Source: Vesta saturnalis (taxonomy: Eukaryota; Arthropoda; Insecta; Coleoptera; Lampyridae). Taken from it: DNA of 64,000 nt. The notes under the pieces are model-generated. The model ran no database searches, was not told where the DNA came from, and saw only the letters and a list, made by a program, of their open reading frames with translations. The translations under genes were made by a program, and so were the position numbers. Below, piece after piece: positions 11,465 to 23,769 of the stretch (position 1 is the first letter of the stretch; each line of letters begins with the position of its first letter). The stretch covers positions 107,501-171,500 of the forward strand of contig JARFJB010001357.1 in the NCBI GenBank assembly GCA_036346205.1, in the 5' to 3' direction.

Positions 11465-12262
11465 CTAAGTTATTCTGTTATTTGCCGCGACCTCTTGCCT
11501 TATTTTTGATAGTAATTTCCAAATTGTAGGATGATTTTCACCAACCAAATTGGAAAACCTATTGTTCCATCTCTCTGTCCAATTGGTGACATTCCATAAG
11601 TTAATAGGAAACATTGCTGGAGTGTTTCTCATTTTTAGAGTATCATAATTTCCAATTCTTTTAAAAGTGCCTGACACATAAGTGGAGTCGAAATAATGTA
11701 GGTCTTCCGCTTCTGCGAGTGCCACCTCTTTTAAATGTGCAATTCCTCTCCTTACATCTCCTGGTAGACGAAACGCCAGTCCATCCATCATCCCACAGAA
11801 ATGGTTCAAAGTTTCATTTTCTTTTTAAAGATGTAGAAGCCCTAACTCTTGGATTTTACGGAAAGTAAGGTGATAGAAGCAGCCCATGATTGATGTATCC
11901 TCCCCTATCACAGCTTTCACGGTTCGTATGGCCGATCTTTTAAAATTCAGATGTACCTCGCGGATCGAGGTATAGCTCACGTTTTTCGCATTCCTGGAGT
12001 ATTGTCCTGAGCACATGTTCATAAGTTTGCTGGCTTTTGTTTTGCAATCAACAAAACGTCACTTTAATCAGAAAACTATTAGAGCGAACTCTAAGGACGT
12101 ACAACTGGGCAAATAGTGGCGTTGCTAAAGAAAAGTTTCCATCCAAATAACATTCTTGAGCGTTCGCAAGTAAATTCAAAGCAGCATCAGTCGAAAAAGT
12201 GATAACACGTTCTGATGCCTATTGTCGTTGAGGAGAAATCTCTCGGGAGCGATACCTCCTGT
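11465..12262 (-). pseudogene. MULE-type transposase remnant
   Basis: Minus-strand pieces in order: FSTDAALNLLANAQECYLDG followed by LFAQLYVL (about 12190-12070), matching the start of the MULE transposase domain; then FKRSAIRTVKAVIGEDTSI and GCFYHLTFRKIQELGL (12022-11825), the usual central block ending in a Cys-x-x-His segment; then FPINLWNVTNWTERWNNRFS and HPTIWKLLSKIRQE (11809-11465), the C-terminal block. Pieces are separated by frameshifts. Mutator-like transposases cut and paste DNA and often carry an N-terminal FLYWCH or WRKY-type finger; none is seen here. Terminal inverted repeats were not found. Confidence 0.65.
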
Positions 12263-12571
12263 GGCAGTAAGGTCTCCTAAACATAAAAAATGCAAATATT
12301 AGTAGGTATATGGATTTCGTGAAAATGTTAGAGATTGAGTTTATTATTTTAAATCAAAAGGAGCATTAATAGTTGCTAATGCAAACTATCCTTACGAATT
12401 GTTTCTTATTGTGGTTACACAGTTTGCATTTCTTTGTACACATCTTCTATGAGAAGATCCTGCAGCGTTTCTGGAGCTCTGGGTAAATACTCGGATTTTT
12501 GTTTTCAGAAAGTTCTCTTAACCGAGTTTTCTACAGGCAGCCGCGCCCTAGTTGTGTTTTCTAACAGTAGC
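12263..12571. other. No recognisable feature
   Basis: AT-rich spacer between the MULE remnant and the left arm of mariner-like element 3. A 76-codon plus-strand frame begins at 12434 but runs into the element arm and matches nothing; it is probably chance. Confidence 0.5.
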
Positions 12572-14166
12572 AAAAGAAAACGAAGAATTAAATTAGTAAA
12601 AAAAAACACAAGTGCCATGATATTAAAACAAAGTGTTACGTTATCAACAACTGTCAATCTTTGACGTTTTTAATAATACGGAAGACAAGTTAACAAAGAA
12701 TTAAATAAATCCACACTTATTAATAATTATTTCAATAAAATTTAACAATTAGTAATAACAATAAAAATGATATACATTAATAATTAATATTGCAATGGTT
12801 TGAAATAATGAGAATCAAGAGTAGAATAACCAAACATTAATACGATTTCATTAACAGAAATTATTAATAAAATCAAATTATATGCTCAAAGACCTCCATT
12901 AACGGCTAAACATTGACCAAGTCTATCATGAAAATGTCTGCGAACATTTCCAAGTTGCCGGTTCGATAAATTGTTGCATTCTTCGGAAATTTTGTTTTTC
13001 AAACTCTCGATGTTTGCATGTCTTGAATTTTAAATGACCCCACAGAAAGAAATCATTTGGTGATAGATTTGGTGAACGAGCTGGCCAATTCACCGGACCG
13101 GCTCTTCCAATCCAGGTATTTGGATAGCATTCATTTAAATAAGCAGTGACTTCTCTTGTAAAATGCGCAGGACAACCATCCTGTTGAAACCATACCACAT
13201 TTACTCCTGCAACCGCATCTATGGCTGGGCCAATCTCCGTTTGAAGCACCTAAAGGTATTTTTCGCCGTTTAAGTGTCCATTAATGAAGAAGGGGGCCTA
13301 TAATATTAGATTCGTATATTCCTAACCATAGGTTGAATGAATGTGGATATTGGGAATGGTTATCGATCATCAAATGAGGGTTATCCGTATCCCAATAACG
13401 ATAATTTTGTACACTTGGCTCTCCACTAATGGTGAAGGTCGATTCGTCAGAAAAACAAATATTGTTGATGAAATACTACATTGGCCACTTCCACTACTGT
13501 TTCGCAGAAAACCATTCTGGAATACTTGTCTGGATCAAAAATGTCCTGGTGGTTTGAGAACTTGTACGACTTAAATTTGTTCTTCTTTAAAATTTTGAAG
13601 GCGGTTGTTTGTGCAAATTTAAATTCTTACCAATTTGCCGAATACTAATGCGGTGATTAACAACGGCCGTCGCAATAACGTTTATATAGTTCACATTATC
13701 TTGCACAATCTCTTCTTCGTCGGCTACAATTAAAGTACGCTTTAAACAAGGCTTACACAATTGCGAGTATCGGCCGATCGGGATATAAACCAGCAAACAA
13801 GTTTCGAACTTCAGGTACACTTACTACCGGAATAAAACCACTTCAGAAATAGATTTTTTCAACAATTGTATAAAACATTATTAATTTATTGAAAACCGCG
13901 CTTGAAAATCGGAGCGTTCGGGATTTTACAAAAGGTCAAAACTGACAATTATTAATATATCATTTTTATTGTTATTACTTACTGTCAAATCTTATTGCAA
14001 TTATTATTAATAAGTGTGGATTTATTTAATTCTTTATTAACTTGACTTCTGTACTATTAAAAACGTCAAAATTTGACAGTTGTGATAACGTAACATTTCA
14101 TTTTATTATTATGGCAATTGTGTTTTTTTTTAATTATTACTAATTTAATTCTTCGTTTTCTTTTTT
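12572..14166 (-). mobile_element. Mariner-like transposon 3 with ~220-bp inverted repeats
   Basis: Left arm 12572-12788 and right arm 13943-14166 are inverted copies, sharing AAAACGAAGAATTAAATTAG at the outer ends, AAATAAATCCACACTTATTA in the middle and ATAACAATAAAAATGATAT near the inner ends. Divergence is modest with small indels. Arms of this length are much longer than the ~30 bp of classic mariners. The interior (12789-13942) holds one minus-strand transposase. Confidence 0.9.
12926..13850 (-). pseudogene. Mariner-like transposase 3
   Basis: The N-terminal part (13820-13587) includes an HTH-like segment (VVNHRISIRQIGKNL). A frame change leads to the first block DESTFTISGEPSVQNYRYW (near 13440) and HSFNLWLGIYESN. 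A stop near 13250 precedes the last 107 residues (13249-12926) with WFQQDGCPAHFTREV and WPARSPNLSPNDFFLWG. All three catalytic Asp residues are present, unlike elements 1 and 2, but the frame is broken at least twice. It is the best preserved member of this family in the window. Confidence 0.85.
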
Positions 14167-14254
14167 GAAGTACTATTTTGAGAATAAAAAAAAGATCTAT
14201 CATATAGCATTTTTAATTCTGAAAAACTTTGATCTCTTATGCTTTTCCTCTAAA

Positions 14255-14360
14255 CCAGTTAGGGGAGCAGGAAATTGCATAAGTGTGATTTTACATGTAA
14301 AATGCTATTACCGAGCGGTCGGATCAGCACTCTGTATATTAAGATATTTTTTAAACGTAC
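14255..14360. repeat. Left member of a diverged direct repeat
   Basis: GGGGAGCAGGAA, then TTTACATGT, then CCGTATATTAA-like sequence recur in the same order and orientation at 15660-15765. The pair brackets mariner remnant 4. It could be two copies of a small element or the diverged ends of one larger element. Confidence 0.45.
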
Positions 14361-14453
14361 ACGTTGAGCTGTTGTAACAGTAATTATTACCTTAAAAGAA
14401 CTAGCTTTGGAACATCTCCAACGTAAAAATTTCTTGCGCTCTATATGCAACAC

Positions 14454-14456
<3 letters not shown>

Positions 14457-14498
<42 letters not shown>
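14457..14498. repeat. (TA)n microsatellite
   Basis: About 20 TA dinucleotides. Downstream (14560-14710) a block with TAATGAGTAxCTTAG occurs twice about 90 bp apart, a small degenerate duplication. Confidence 0.9.
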
Positions 14499-14499
<1 letters not shown>

Positions 14500-14829
14500 T
14501 CCTGTAGCATAGTTTATTACCGCATTATTTGACTATATAACTCATTACCATATTCTCATAACCCATTAGTCTAATGAGTACTTTAGGAGATGCATGATTA
14601 GATGGGCATTTTCAAATTTTGTTTTTGAAAAATATGGATTTACACAACCACCCCTTTAGCGTAATGAGTATCTTAGAGACAATAGTGATTAGAGTTCCAT
14701 AGATGATTGCAATTTACATCGTAAGCTTTCTATTTCAAATCAATTTTTAATAGTAATGCCATTATGTTAATCTCTTCTTAATAATATTGATTACATATTA
14801 ACTGACCTAATTCCTTCCAAGCTTTTTAT

Positions 14830-15350
14830 TCCGCCTTCGCCTAACCTATCATAAAAATATCGCCTAAAATTGGCTAATGGTCTGTTGTTAACGTGGCGAC
14901 ATTATTCAATTGCTCGTCGTAGGGAATTCATGTTTTTTTATTTTGTAAATCCTGCTTTTTAGACACCCCACAAAGACAAATCACTGGGAGTAAGATCTGG
15001 TGATCGTACTGGCCAATTAATTTCACTACCGCGTCCTATCCATGCATTCTGAAAGGAATTATCAAGAATTCCCTAGCATCTCTGCTATAATGCGCAGGAC
15101 ACTCATCTTGCTGAAATCAAACTTAATTTTGATCGGTAATTTCCGCCAAAGTAGACCAAATTTTTTCGTCGAGTAAATTTAAATAGCTTTCTGCATGTGT
15201 GTATCTCAAAAGGGGCGATAATATTTTTTTTTATAAATTCCTGCCCAAATATTATTTTTTTCAGGACACTGGGTACGAATCCATATTTTGGTATTTTGCA
15301 CGTTGGGTTTGTTATGTAATGTAAAAGTAGTTTCATGCGAAAACCAAAAA
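14830..15350 (-). pseudogene. Mariner-like transposase remnant 4
   Basis: The minus strand gives, across several frames, QQDECPAHYSRDA (near 15100), then WIGRGSEINWPVRSPDLTPS (near 15020) and a C-terminal stretch ending near 14830. These match the second and third catalytic blocks of element 3, the third reading SPDLTPSDLSLWG. The N-terminal half is barely traceable (15336-15103). No inverted repeats were found. Confidence 0.7.
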
Positions 15351-15659
15351 GGATGAGAGAAAGTTTCTGTTTTCATTTATTTTATTTTTCATATTTTCGC
15401 AAAACCTAGTTCTACTTTCTATAATTAATACATAAATTCTTTCTTTTTCAATGTCAATGTGAATAATAAAAGAATTATGCTTTTACAATATTAATTTAAA
15501 TAAAATATTCGTGTATTGTTTAATTTAGTAATAATAGTAATGTATGATAGGTCGGTATGTTGGTAATTATTGTTTCACGATAAACGCCGTAAATAAATAA
15601 TAAGGAAGTAATTTAGATTTAATTTTGCTGTAGTTTAATTCGATAAATTTCCCTTTATC

Positions 15660-15765
15660 GATTGGGGGAGCAGGAATTCGAAGATATATAATTTACATGT
15701 TAAAGTTCTATGTTCCGTACTTAAACATTCGTCCCGTATATTAAACTTTCCGTTCAGCCTTTTTG
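15660..15765. repeat. Right member of a diverged direct repeat
   Basis: Same orientation as 14255-14360 and sharing GGGGAGCAGGAA, TTTACATGT and CGTATATTAA. See that entry. Confidence 0.45.
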
Positions 15766-16369
15766 GAAAAAAAGTATTTAAAAAAAGTATCTTGCGACTT
15801 ACAATATGTGTATAACAAATTTAAATTTTTCATGTTTAAATATGTACTTAAGAGGGATCTCACACGACTGTATAGCGATCGCTTGCCAGGGTTCGGGCGT
15901 AGAATTCCTGAGACTTTATTTATAATTTTTATCTAACCAATTGTTTACGGTGTATCAAAGAAAAGATAATCTAGGATTCTGTAGAAACACTTTGTTAATA
16001 TTTGGAATAGAACAAAAGATATAAGGTCTTAAAGTTTGTGTACCTTTAAACCGATCTTCCTCGTTTATTAAAGTAAACTTTGGAAAACTGTTACTATACA
16101 AAACTAGTTTTATCATTTCTCTGTGCAGCGAAACAAATTTCGTCCATAATCGTCTTCTGAACCCTTGCAAAACGGATTTTACGAGTTTTTATGTATCGGC
16201 TTGTGGCGCTACTCGGTGGCACATGATAAACTAAATAAACACTTATTCAGATAAATTATAACATTCCGGCGGCAGTAATTTTACCTACCTAAAAGTATAT
16301 TGACTCACGCGCTTTGATGTACGAGAATTTCAATGTATTATATTGCAACAATCATAATCAGTAGTAGAC
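15766..16369. other. No recognisable feature
   Basis: AT-rich. A 71-codon minus-strand frame (16170-15955) matches nothing I know, and no repeat or RNA structure could be supported. Confidence 0.5.
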
Positions 16370-16700
16370 TGCCACCATCCCCTCCACTTTTTTGTGACGC
16401 CATAGGCCACGTCCACTTTCACTTTTGACCCTGACGCCCACGTGGGGGGGCAATTTGGACCTTGAGGCTGACCTCGGATTAGACCTTGGGATTAACCTCG
16501 CGCGTGGCCTTGGAGCCGGCCTTGAGCCGAAAAAAAAATCGAGTTCAGAACCTCCGCGGGGAATTTGAATAAGGGTCCTAATGGTAGCTTGTAAGACAGG
16601 TATAGGAACTTTTTCTGGAGTCTAAGCCTCTGATTTGAATTTGTATTCTAATAAAAGGCCCTAGTCTCGTAAGGCAGGTATGAATGAAAATGATTAAATT
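16370..16700. repeat. Dispersed repeat related to 41480-41935
   Basis: A GC-richer stretch with repeated GACCTTGxG and GCCACGT motifs, then TTGTAAGACAGGTATAGGAAC and TCGTAAGGCAGGTATGAA. The copy at 41480-41935 has the same order: a TTTCACTTTGTGACGTCA-like start, CCACGTGG, ACCTTG units, then repeated TTCTTGTAAGACG. A family of composite minisatellite elements is likely. Confidence 0.55.
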
Positions 16701-18764
16701 GTATTATTGATAGAAGCAGATGGCCCTGGTATTTTTTAAAGTTAACAAAGTGTTTATGTCTACTTCTATCATGAAGTTTAAATGTCATTGTGACAAGGAT
16801 TACTGTTTTTGTATTACAGTGTGATTTTATTTTTCGCTATGAGTTTATTATAAAGAGACTGGATAATTATCCTAAAAAATGGTGTTAAAATTATTGTTAC
16901 AGGTAGCGAAAGACTAAAATTAAATATGAATGAAAATGTTAAAAAACAAAACGTGAAGTACATGTGTGTAATTGAACATTCAAATAAAGCTGGCTTAATT
17001 TTTTTGAATGTATAGGTGCTGACCGCTTAGAAAGAGAATTTGCCTATATAAAAAGCGTCATTGCATCAGTGTAGAAATTATTATTATTTCGCCTAATATT
17101 TAATTTAGACCTTAATGTATTTTTCAGCAGCAAAATTTAAAGAATATTTGTAAACACATTAGTATAACACGATGTCAATGGGTGTTTGCTACTTTCCGAT
17201 TCATATTAATGAGGTTGTATAATTGTGTAATAATAATCGCATTCTATAAAAATAATTTTATCATATGGTGAAATCATTTAAAAGTAATTTTATGCGCACA
17301 CAAGGCCGTTAATGGCTGCGAAGCGAAACCATTTTTTTTAAACTCATGTTGTAAATTCGTGTATAGGCAAGACCGCAACCTACAAATGGAAAGTAAAAGA
17401 AATATAATAATTTTAACAACATTTTTTAGGACAATTATGCAATCTCTTTTATAATAAACTCATTACGAAAAATAAAATCACGCTGTAAAACAAAAACAAT
17501 TATCCTTGCCAGAATGATATTTATATCGAAGCAATAAACACTCATACACTTTGACAAAAATTTTCGGCAATTCATCGGCCACTTGAGATATTGTATATGA
17601 TACTTTTTTGACTCACACATTTAATTCAAATACAGAAATAGAGATATACTTTAACTTAACAAAAAAAATTCAATAGTAGTATAACAACAGAGTGAGAATG
17701 TTGAAAATAATTAGACAGATTCTCGAAAACTTGTTGCTTGGCAACAGATACGAGAGTTAAGGTTGCCACCTCCTGTTCTTTTGATTCCGGGAGATAACTA
17801 TAATAATTAATTGCAAGACTGAATGCCTTACCATTACCACTACACCACCGAGACTCCGACCTAAAAAAAGAACACTCAAAATACAACAAAAGTAATTTTT
17901 ACATATGTTCAATTTTATTTCAAACTTACATTTTTCATCGGATAGTAGTGAGAAACTTGTTATAGGTACACATTTTATTTGATTTTAAATTTATACTTTC
18001 CATTAGAGCAAACAAATTTAAAAAATTTAAAAAATTCTGTACACTCCATCTGAAAGTTTGTAAATGTCTGTATCTCTGTCTTTAAATGCTGTTCATTGAG
18101 CTGTTCGATACAGGTACGGATAAAACGAAAGAAACCAGTTTTTTTAACATTGCTCCAACGCGGATTTTAACAGTTGAAAAAAATTTTGCACACCTTAGGT
18201 CCACTCTTTCAACCGATTTTGCATCCCTGAAAACGCAAAAATCGTCATAAAATTTATCCACGTCTATGTTTATCTTTAAATGTTTGGCTAAAAGTTATCC
18301 TAAGTGATTGGATTCTTCATGGAAATGGTCTTTGGCTGAGCTCCCAAAGAATGCATCCTTTTTTCTGTTTGTCATTTTCAGGCGAATGTTAATCATGACA
18401 TCGTGCAGTTCTGTACTAGTAACATAACTACCTTCAAGGACTTTGATGTTATTATTGAAAATTGACAATTTCTTCTTTTACTGCTTCCCAAATGATTGCA
18501 CTACACTCATCTTCTCCGTCTTAGATAAAGTACGCTCTGAAAGCTGGTTGGAATATGGCGCAAAATCTCGCGATACTCAGTATTAAAAAACGGGCGAAAA
18601 TTTTTCAAGCTCTTTGTTCGTTTGGCGTATGCTGAAAATTCACTATAAGCTTTTAAGACTAATGCTTCGGGAGGATCCCGGAAATCCGGGAGAGGGGACA
18701 ACCCTAACGAGAGTCCGTATTTTGGGAAAGAATCTGGGAACTGATTTTCTAATTTATTCTCACC
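16701..18764. other. No recognisable feature
   Basis: AT-rich. Short frames occur (minus 17620-17435, minus 17889-17656, minus 18701-18507) without family matches. A plus-strand frame near 16905-17075 gives GADRLEREFAYIKS but no wider similarity. The string AATTCAAAxACAG-AxATAGAGATA near 17620 recurs near 18825, so at least one dispersed repeat is present. Confidence 0.45.
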
Positions 18765-18816
18765 TCAAGTTGTATTTCACTAGATAATTTTCAAGTTGTA
18801 TTTCACTAGATAATTT
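18765..18816. repeat. 26-bp perfect tandem duplication
   Basis: Two identical copies of a unit with GTTGTATTTCACTAGATAA (18765-18790 and 18791-18816). Recent by sequence identity. Confidence 0.95.
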
Positions 18817-19780
18817 TTTGACATTTAATTCAAACACAGGGATAGAGATACATTAAATACGTTTGCCAACTTAAATAATTGCTAATATATCCGGTAATAG
18901 ATGTATTTTCAGTATAATAATGATAAGATTGGTTCTGACGTATACACGTGATCAAAAACAAGACATTCTATTGGCTTTAAAAAATTCAAAATATAATCAA
19001 TTATAATATACCAAGGACCGATTCTTTTCGAGTGAAATTTTCTCAAAGGATTGTTGATATAGCTTGTAAAAATAAAAATTTTCTATTTCGACTTAGCGCT
19101 GTATTACACTAAGACATCTGGAATATACAGGCGTTTCTTTCTAACGTTTGACTTTGAATAGAAATGTACGCACCTTTAGTCAAAGCGTAAATTAGCTACA
19201 TGAATTAAGAATACACTGTGCGTTTAAACTATTTATCATAAGAACCGTCGAAGTAGAAAGCGATAGACACGAAAACGTAAGCGATGTTTCACATGGTTTG
19301 AGACCGCCCGCTAAAGGTAAACACAAAGGAAACGTAATCCTATTCCAGAAGTTCCTTTTGCAAATTTTTTTTGTGTGTGGATGCAGATGTTTTATTATTT
19401 AATATAATTCATTTATTTTCAAATGTGCAACAACCAAATCAATTAATAGGTAATTAAAAAGGAATTGATATGCATAAACCAGTTTCTATTGTTTTCTAAT
19501 AGTGACATTAATTGTACATGCAGAACACATTCCTATAAATAAAACAAAACAAAATTAGAACTAAATAATGAGGAATTGATTACCACTTTCTATACCATTA
19601 TCAGCATTCCAATATAATATTAGACTTCTAGTCTTTTCTTTTACTGTGACAAGGCAACTTGTTCTTATTGAAATCTGATAACGATGCCTGCAAGCTGTTT
19701 TAATAAAAGTTGCCAACAATAATTTTTATCAACGTCATTGAAGATTGTAGTGATGATTCTGATTTCGAGTTTTAAATTAT

Positions 19781-22299
19781 CATTACAAAATTCGGAGACC
19801 AAAGAGTCAATGAGAATGGTGAACACCTACTGCACATATGTGTGGAGAGAAGCCTGTTTGTATCCAATACGTGGTCTAAACATAAAAATGTGCATATGTA
19901 TACATGGCAAAGAGGTGAATCTAAAAGTATGATAGACTTGATAGTGTATGGTGAACGACTTTGAAACCTGGTGAAAGACACAAAAGTAATGCGCGGAGCG
20001 GAGTGTGGATCGGACCACTTTTTGGTTGTATCGAGAGTGTGTTTAGGGCAAAAGTGGGTCTGGAGAGGGAAAGCAAACGTAGTGCGAACGTCCAAAATTA
20101 GGGTTGACAAACTAGTGGATATTGGTGCGAAAATGAAATACGCAGATGCTGTGAGTAAAGAGTTGAATGTGACTGAAACAGTGTGGAACGAACAAATAAA
20201 GACACTGACGTTGAAAGTGCATGGATAAGCTTGAAAAACTCTGTTGTCAATTGTGCCGTGCGAATATGTGGAAGAGTGACTAGGTAGACAGAAAACATGT
20301 GCTTGGTGGAATGAGTCGGTAAAAAAGGCAGTATGTAAGAAAAAAGATGCGTACATGGCAATGATTGCTGCAAAAAATGAGACTGAGAAGAAGCGATTGT
20401 ATGAGGTGTACAGATTAAGAAATAAAGAAGCGAAGGAGGCAGTGAGAATAAGTAAAGAGGAAGTAATGGCTATGGAAGGAGAGAAAATGCAGAATGATTT
20501 TGAGGGAAACAAAAAACTCTTCTGGAAATGGGTCAAAAATGCAAAACGTGGGCCAAAACAGAACGCTGCAGGAGTGATGAATACTAGAAACGAAATAGTA
20601 TGGGACGATTGTGAAATGAGGAAATGCTGGCAAGAATATTTCGGAAAGCTGTACAGTAGTGAAGAAAGTAAGACTGAAGGGTTAAAGAAGGAGAATATAG
20701 AAGAAATGATGAATGAAACTGAGAAGGATATTGGAATAAATGAGGTAGAGTAAACGGCAAGGGAGCAGACGTAGATAAAATCACTGGTGAAATGGTGGTG
20801 CAAAGCTTATACGAAGATTGTGTGAATTATTCAATGTATGCATTATGTGTGGAAAAGTGCCGAGTGATTGGAAGAGCGCGATCATTGAACCATTGTGTAA
20901 GGGTAAGGGGAACAAGAGTGATTGTAAGAACTACAGAGGAATAAGCTTGCTCAGCGTGCCTGGTAAAGTATTTGGAAGAATACTGATTGATAGGGTACGA
21001 GAAACTAAAAAAACTAAGATGTGGGATGTGCAAGGTGGCTTCATGCCAGGGAGAGGATGTGTCGATCAGATGGTTGCTCTCGAGCAGGTGATCGAAAAGT
21101 GTTTAAAGGTAAAAAGGAAGTTGTACTGTGCGTTTGTAGATCTGGAGACAGCATATGACATAGTGAATAGGGAGAAGCTGTGGGAAATACTTAATGAATA
21201 TGGCGTAACTAAAGGTCTAATAAATGGAATAAGGGCAGTATACAACGGTAGTCGGGCATGTGTTAGGGTGAGAGGAGGTGTGAGTGAATACTTTAATATT
21301 GAGCAAGGAGTGCAACAAGGCTATGTGATGTCACCGTGATTGTTCAATGTATACATGGACAAATGTCTTAAACAAGCATGTACCGATACAAATGGTGTAA
21401 TGGTTGGTGACGTAAATGTACGACTTCTGGTGTACGCAGATGACACAGTCTTATTGACAGTGCGGATGAGCTACAAACTGCTCTGAGGAAGTTTGATACA
21501 GTCTATAAGAGCATGGACCTAAAGGTAAACGTGAACAAAACTAAGATTGTGGTGTTCAATCGGGAAGGTGGAAAGGAGAGTAGAGTATTTACTCTGCAAG
21601 ATGAAATTTTGGAGCAAGTGGACGAGCTGGTATATCTCGGTAGAATGTTTACTGCAGATGGTACAATTGAGAGCGAGATTGGACGAAGGGTCAATGCTGG
21701 AAGGAAAGTGATTGGAAGTATGTGGACGATAATGAGAAATGAAAGCATGAGCCTAGCTGCGAAACGAGCAATCTATAATGGCGTATTCGTCCCGTCAGTA
21801 CTGTATGGAAGTGAGACATGGGTATGTCAAAAAAAGCACGAAAGAAAAATAAATGCCGTGGGTATAAGATTCCTGAGAAGCGTATGTGGTAAAACGAGAA
21901 GGGACAAGATAAAAAATGAATGCATAATGACGGAGTGTGGTGAGGAAAAGACGATGATGGATAGATATAAAAGTTGTACATTACGTTGGTTTGGTCACAT
22001 TGAGAGAATGAACAACGCAAGATTAACGAAAAAATATATGTGGGTGAGGTTAGGGAAAGGCCAGGCCTGGTAGGCCGCGTAAAACTTGGCTGAATGTAGT
22101 AGAATCTATGATAAAGGAAAGAAAGATAAGGGGTTTTAAAAACAAAGGGGCATGTCAGAGACTATGTATGAATCTTGCGGAAGCTAGGGAGGTATGCGGA
22201 GATAGGAAAGCATGGAGAAAGATTGTGAATGAAAAATAAATAAGAGGCAGGGATTATTTTGCCTGCCCCGCAAGGGAATGGCGTGAAGGTTAAGTTAAG
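19781..22299 (+). mobile_element. 5'-truncated non-LTR retrotransposon, copy 1
   Basis: Sequence from about 19783 onward is closely similar to 61407 onward, where a longer copy of the same LINE lies; upstream of 19783 the two differ completely. A 9-bp string TTAAATTAT occurs at 19772-19780 and 22300-22308 and is a plausible target duplication, implying insertion into the foldback element. The 3' end has AGGCAGGGAT, TTTTGCCTG and a short TTAAG repeat. Clade not assigned. Confidence 0.85.
19787..22239 (+). pseudogene. LINE endonuclease end plus reverse transcriptase, copy 1
   Basis: Begins inside the endonuclease (DLIVYGERL then VMRGAECGSDHFLVVSRVCL), continues through a linker rich in Lys and Glu (20355-20753), RT with NYRGISLLSVPGKVFGRIL, GGFMPGRGCVDQM and AFVDLETAYD (motif A), then SRACVRVRGGVSEY and GVQQGYVMSP. 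At 21337 TGA replaces the Trp codon found in copy 2. The catalytic LLVYADDTVLL follows, then a 4-base deletion near 21454. The C-terminal part (21513-22073) has VYLGRMFTADGTIESEIGRR, LYGSETWVCQKKHERK and LRWFGHIERMNNARL, typical of LINE C-termini. Final frame ends at 22239. Inactive. Confidence 0.85.
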
Positions 22300-23769
22300 T
22301 TAAATTATACGCGAACATTTCAAAAAACCATTACCTAAAACCAAGAAATGCAATGCGTGCTTTTTAGTTCTAATTTAGTTTTGTTTTATTTATAGGAATG
22401 TATCTTATGTTCTGCATGTAGGTACAATTAATGTCACTATTAGTAAACAATACAAACTGGTTTATGCATATCAATTCCTTTTTAATTACCTATGAATGAT
22501 TTCGTTGTTGCACGTTTGAAAATAAATGAATTATATTAAGTAATAAAACCTCTGATTTCACACACAAAAAAAACTACAATTTCCAAAAGGAACACAGTTA
22601 ACATTCAAAATCCTTCAAAACGTTTAGTAACTTCTGGAATAGGATTACATTTCCTTTGTGTTTCATCCTTTAGCGGGCGGTCTGAGTCATTTGAAACATC
22701 GCTTACGTTTGTGTGTCTATCGCTTTCTACTTCGACGGTTCTTATGATAAATAGTTTAAACCTACAGTGTAATTCTTAATTCATGTAGCTAACTTACGCT
22801 TTGGCTAAATGCGCGTACGTGTCTATTGAAAGTCAAACGTTAGAAAGAAACGGCTATATATTCCAGATGTCTGTCTTTATTTTTACTAGCATATCACCTC
22901 AATGTAACGGAACTAAAATTCCGTTACCGTTATCATTGTTTAGTTGAAAATAATTGATATTTCAGCCTTTAAAAAAAAATAAAAACTTACAATTTTAGAA
23001 CACCCTGTAGAGTGATAGCATTTATATTTAAACATAAATAAACTATTGTAACATAATATGCAAGATGCGATAAGTGAGGATTGCCAATTAAAGTATTGTA
23101 CTTTAGAACGGGCGACCTCCAAAAGTGAGTTGCGATTTGGCTTTTGTTGCAGGCTATAAAAAAAAAACTCTATTATATAGTGTGACCCGCAATTCTTTAA
23201 AATTATCTTAAATATAGTATAATTAATCACAGATTTCTAATTTACAACCGTGTTTAAAACTTTTGTTACCATCTCTTACAGAGGCAAGTTGTATTTATTT
23301 TTCGATAGCGTTTAACATCTTATTCCATAATTTAATTTAGATCAAAACTGAATTGTTATTTACTTAATTCAAATATTTAAACAGCGTTCTAGAAATAAAT
23401 TTAATCTTTTCTCTCACCATTAATTCGTTTTTTTTTTTAATTTCTTATTTAGATAAATTACGTTACATTTTTCCCGTCGTTGATAGCTCCAAGTTTTAAT
23501 TGCTAATTAGCGTGCGTTAAAATGTTTTGGTTAAGTTTTTCTTTACTGATTAGTTACATAAAGCTCATTACCAAATCATATGTTTGAATGAATTAATTTT
23601 CTTTCTAATCATTTTACCTATTTAGGTTTGTTTTGAGTCGTGTAATTTTCCGCTTGTTGTATAAACGTTTTTTCAAGCGGAAGGTTGGCCAAGTGGTCGT
23701 TAGAATATCAAGTGGTCGAAAATGGTAAAATTCATCCTATTTTAACAATGGAGAAAAATAAAAAAGCAG

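Larger units (their letters stand above)
19045..22900. mobile_element. Foldback element with ~520-bp inverted arms
   Basis: Left arm 19045-19567 and right arm 22363-22900 are inverted copies. Shared landmarks include GACATCTGGAATATA, TTTCTTTCTAACGTTTGACT, GAACCGTCGAAGTAGAAAGC, TAATCCTATTCCAGAAGT, and TTCCTATAAATAAAACAAAA. The right arm carries small insertions. Without the LINE at 19781-22299 the element would be about 1.3 kb with only ~260 bp between the arms. No own ORF is seen, so it is a non-autonomous foldback or large-TIR element. Confidence 0.88.

Noticed and set aside
19772..20803. 343-residue minus-strand frame
   Set aside because: It is the antisense of the LINE RT gene; the plus strand has clear RT similarity and the minus strand has none. 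The similar frame at 61402-62487 is rejected for the same reason.
19045..22900. A novel RT element with 520-bp terminal inverted repeats
   Set aside because: The LINE has its own ends, a likely target duplication and a second genomic copy without the arms, so simple nesting explains the structure.
23670..23720. tRNA-like GGTTGGCCAAGTGGTCG
   Set aside because: It resembles a D-arm but no anticodon stem, T-arm or acceptor pairing follows.
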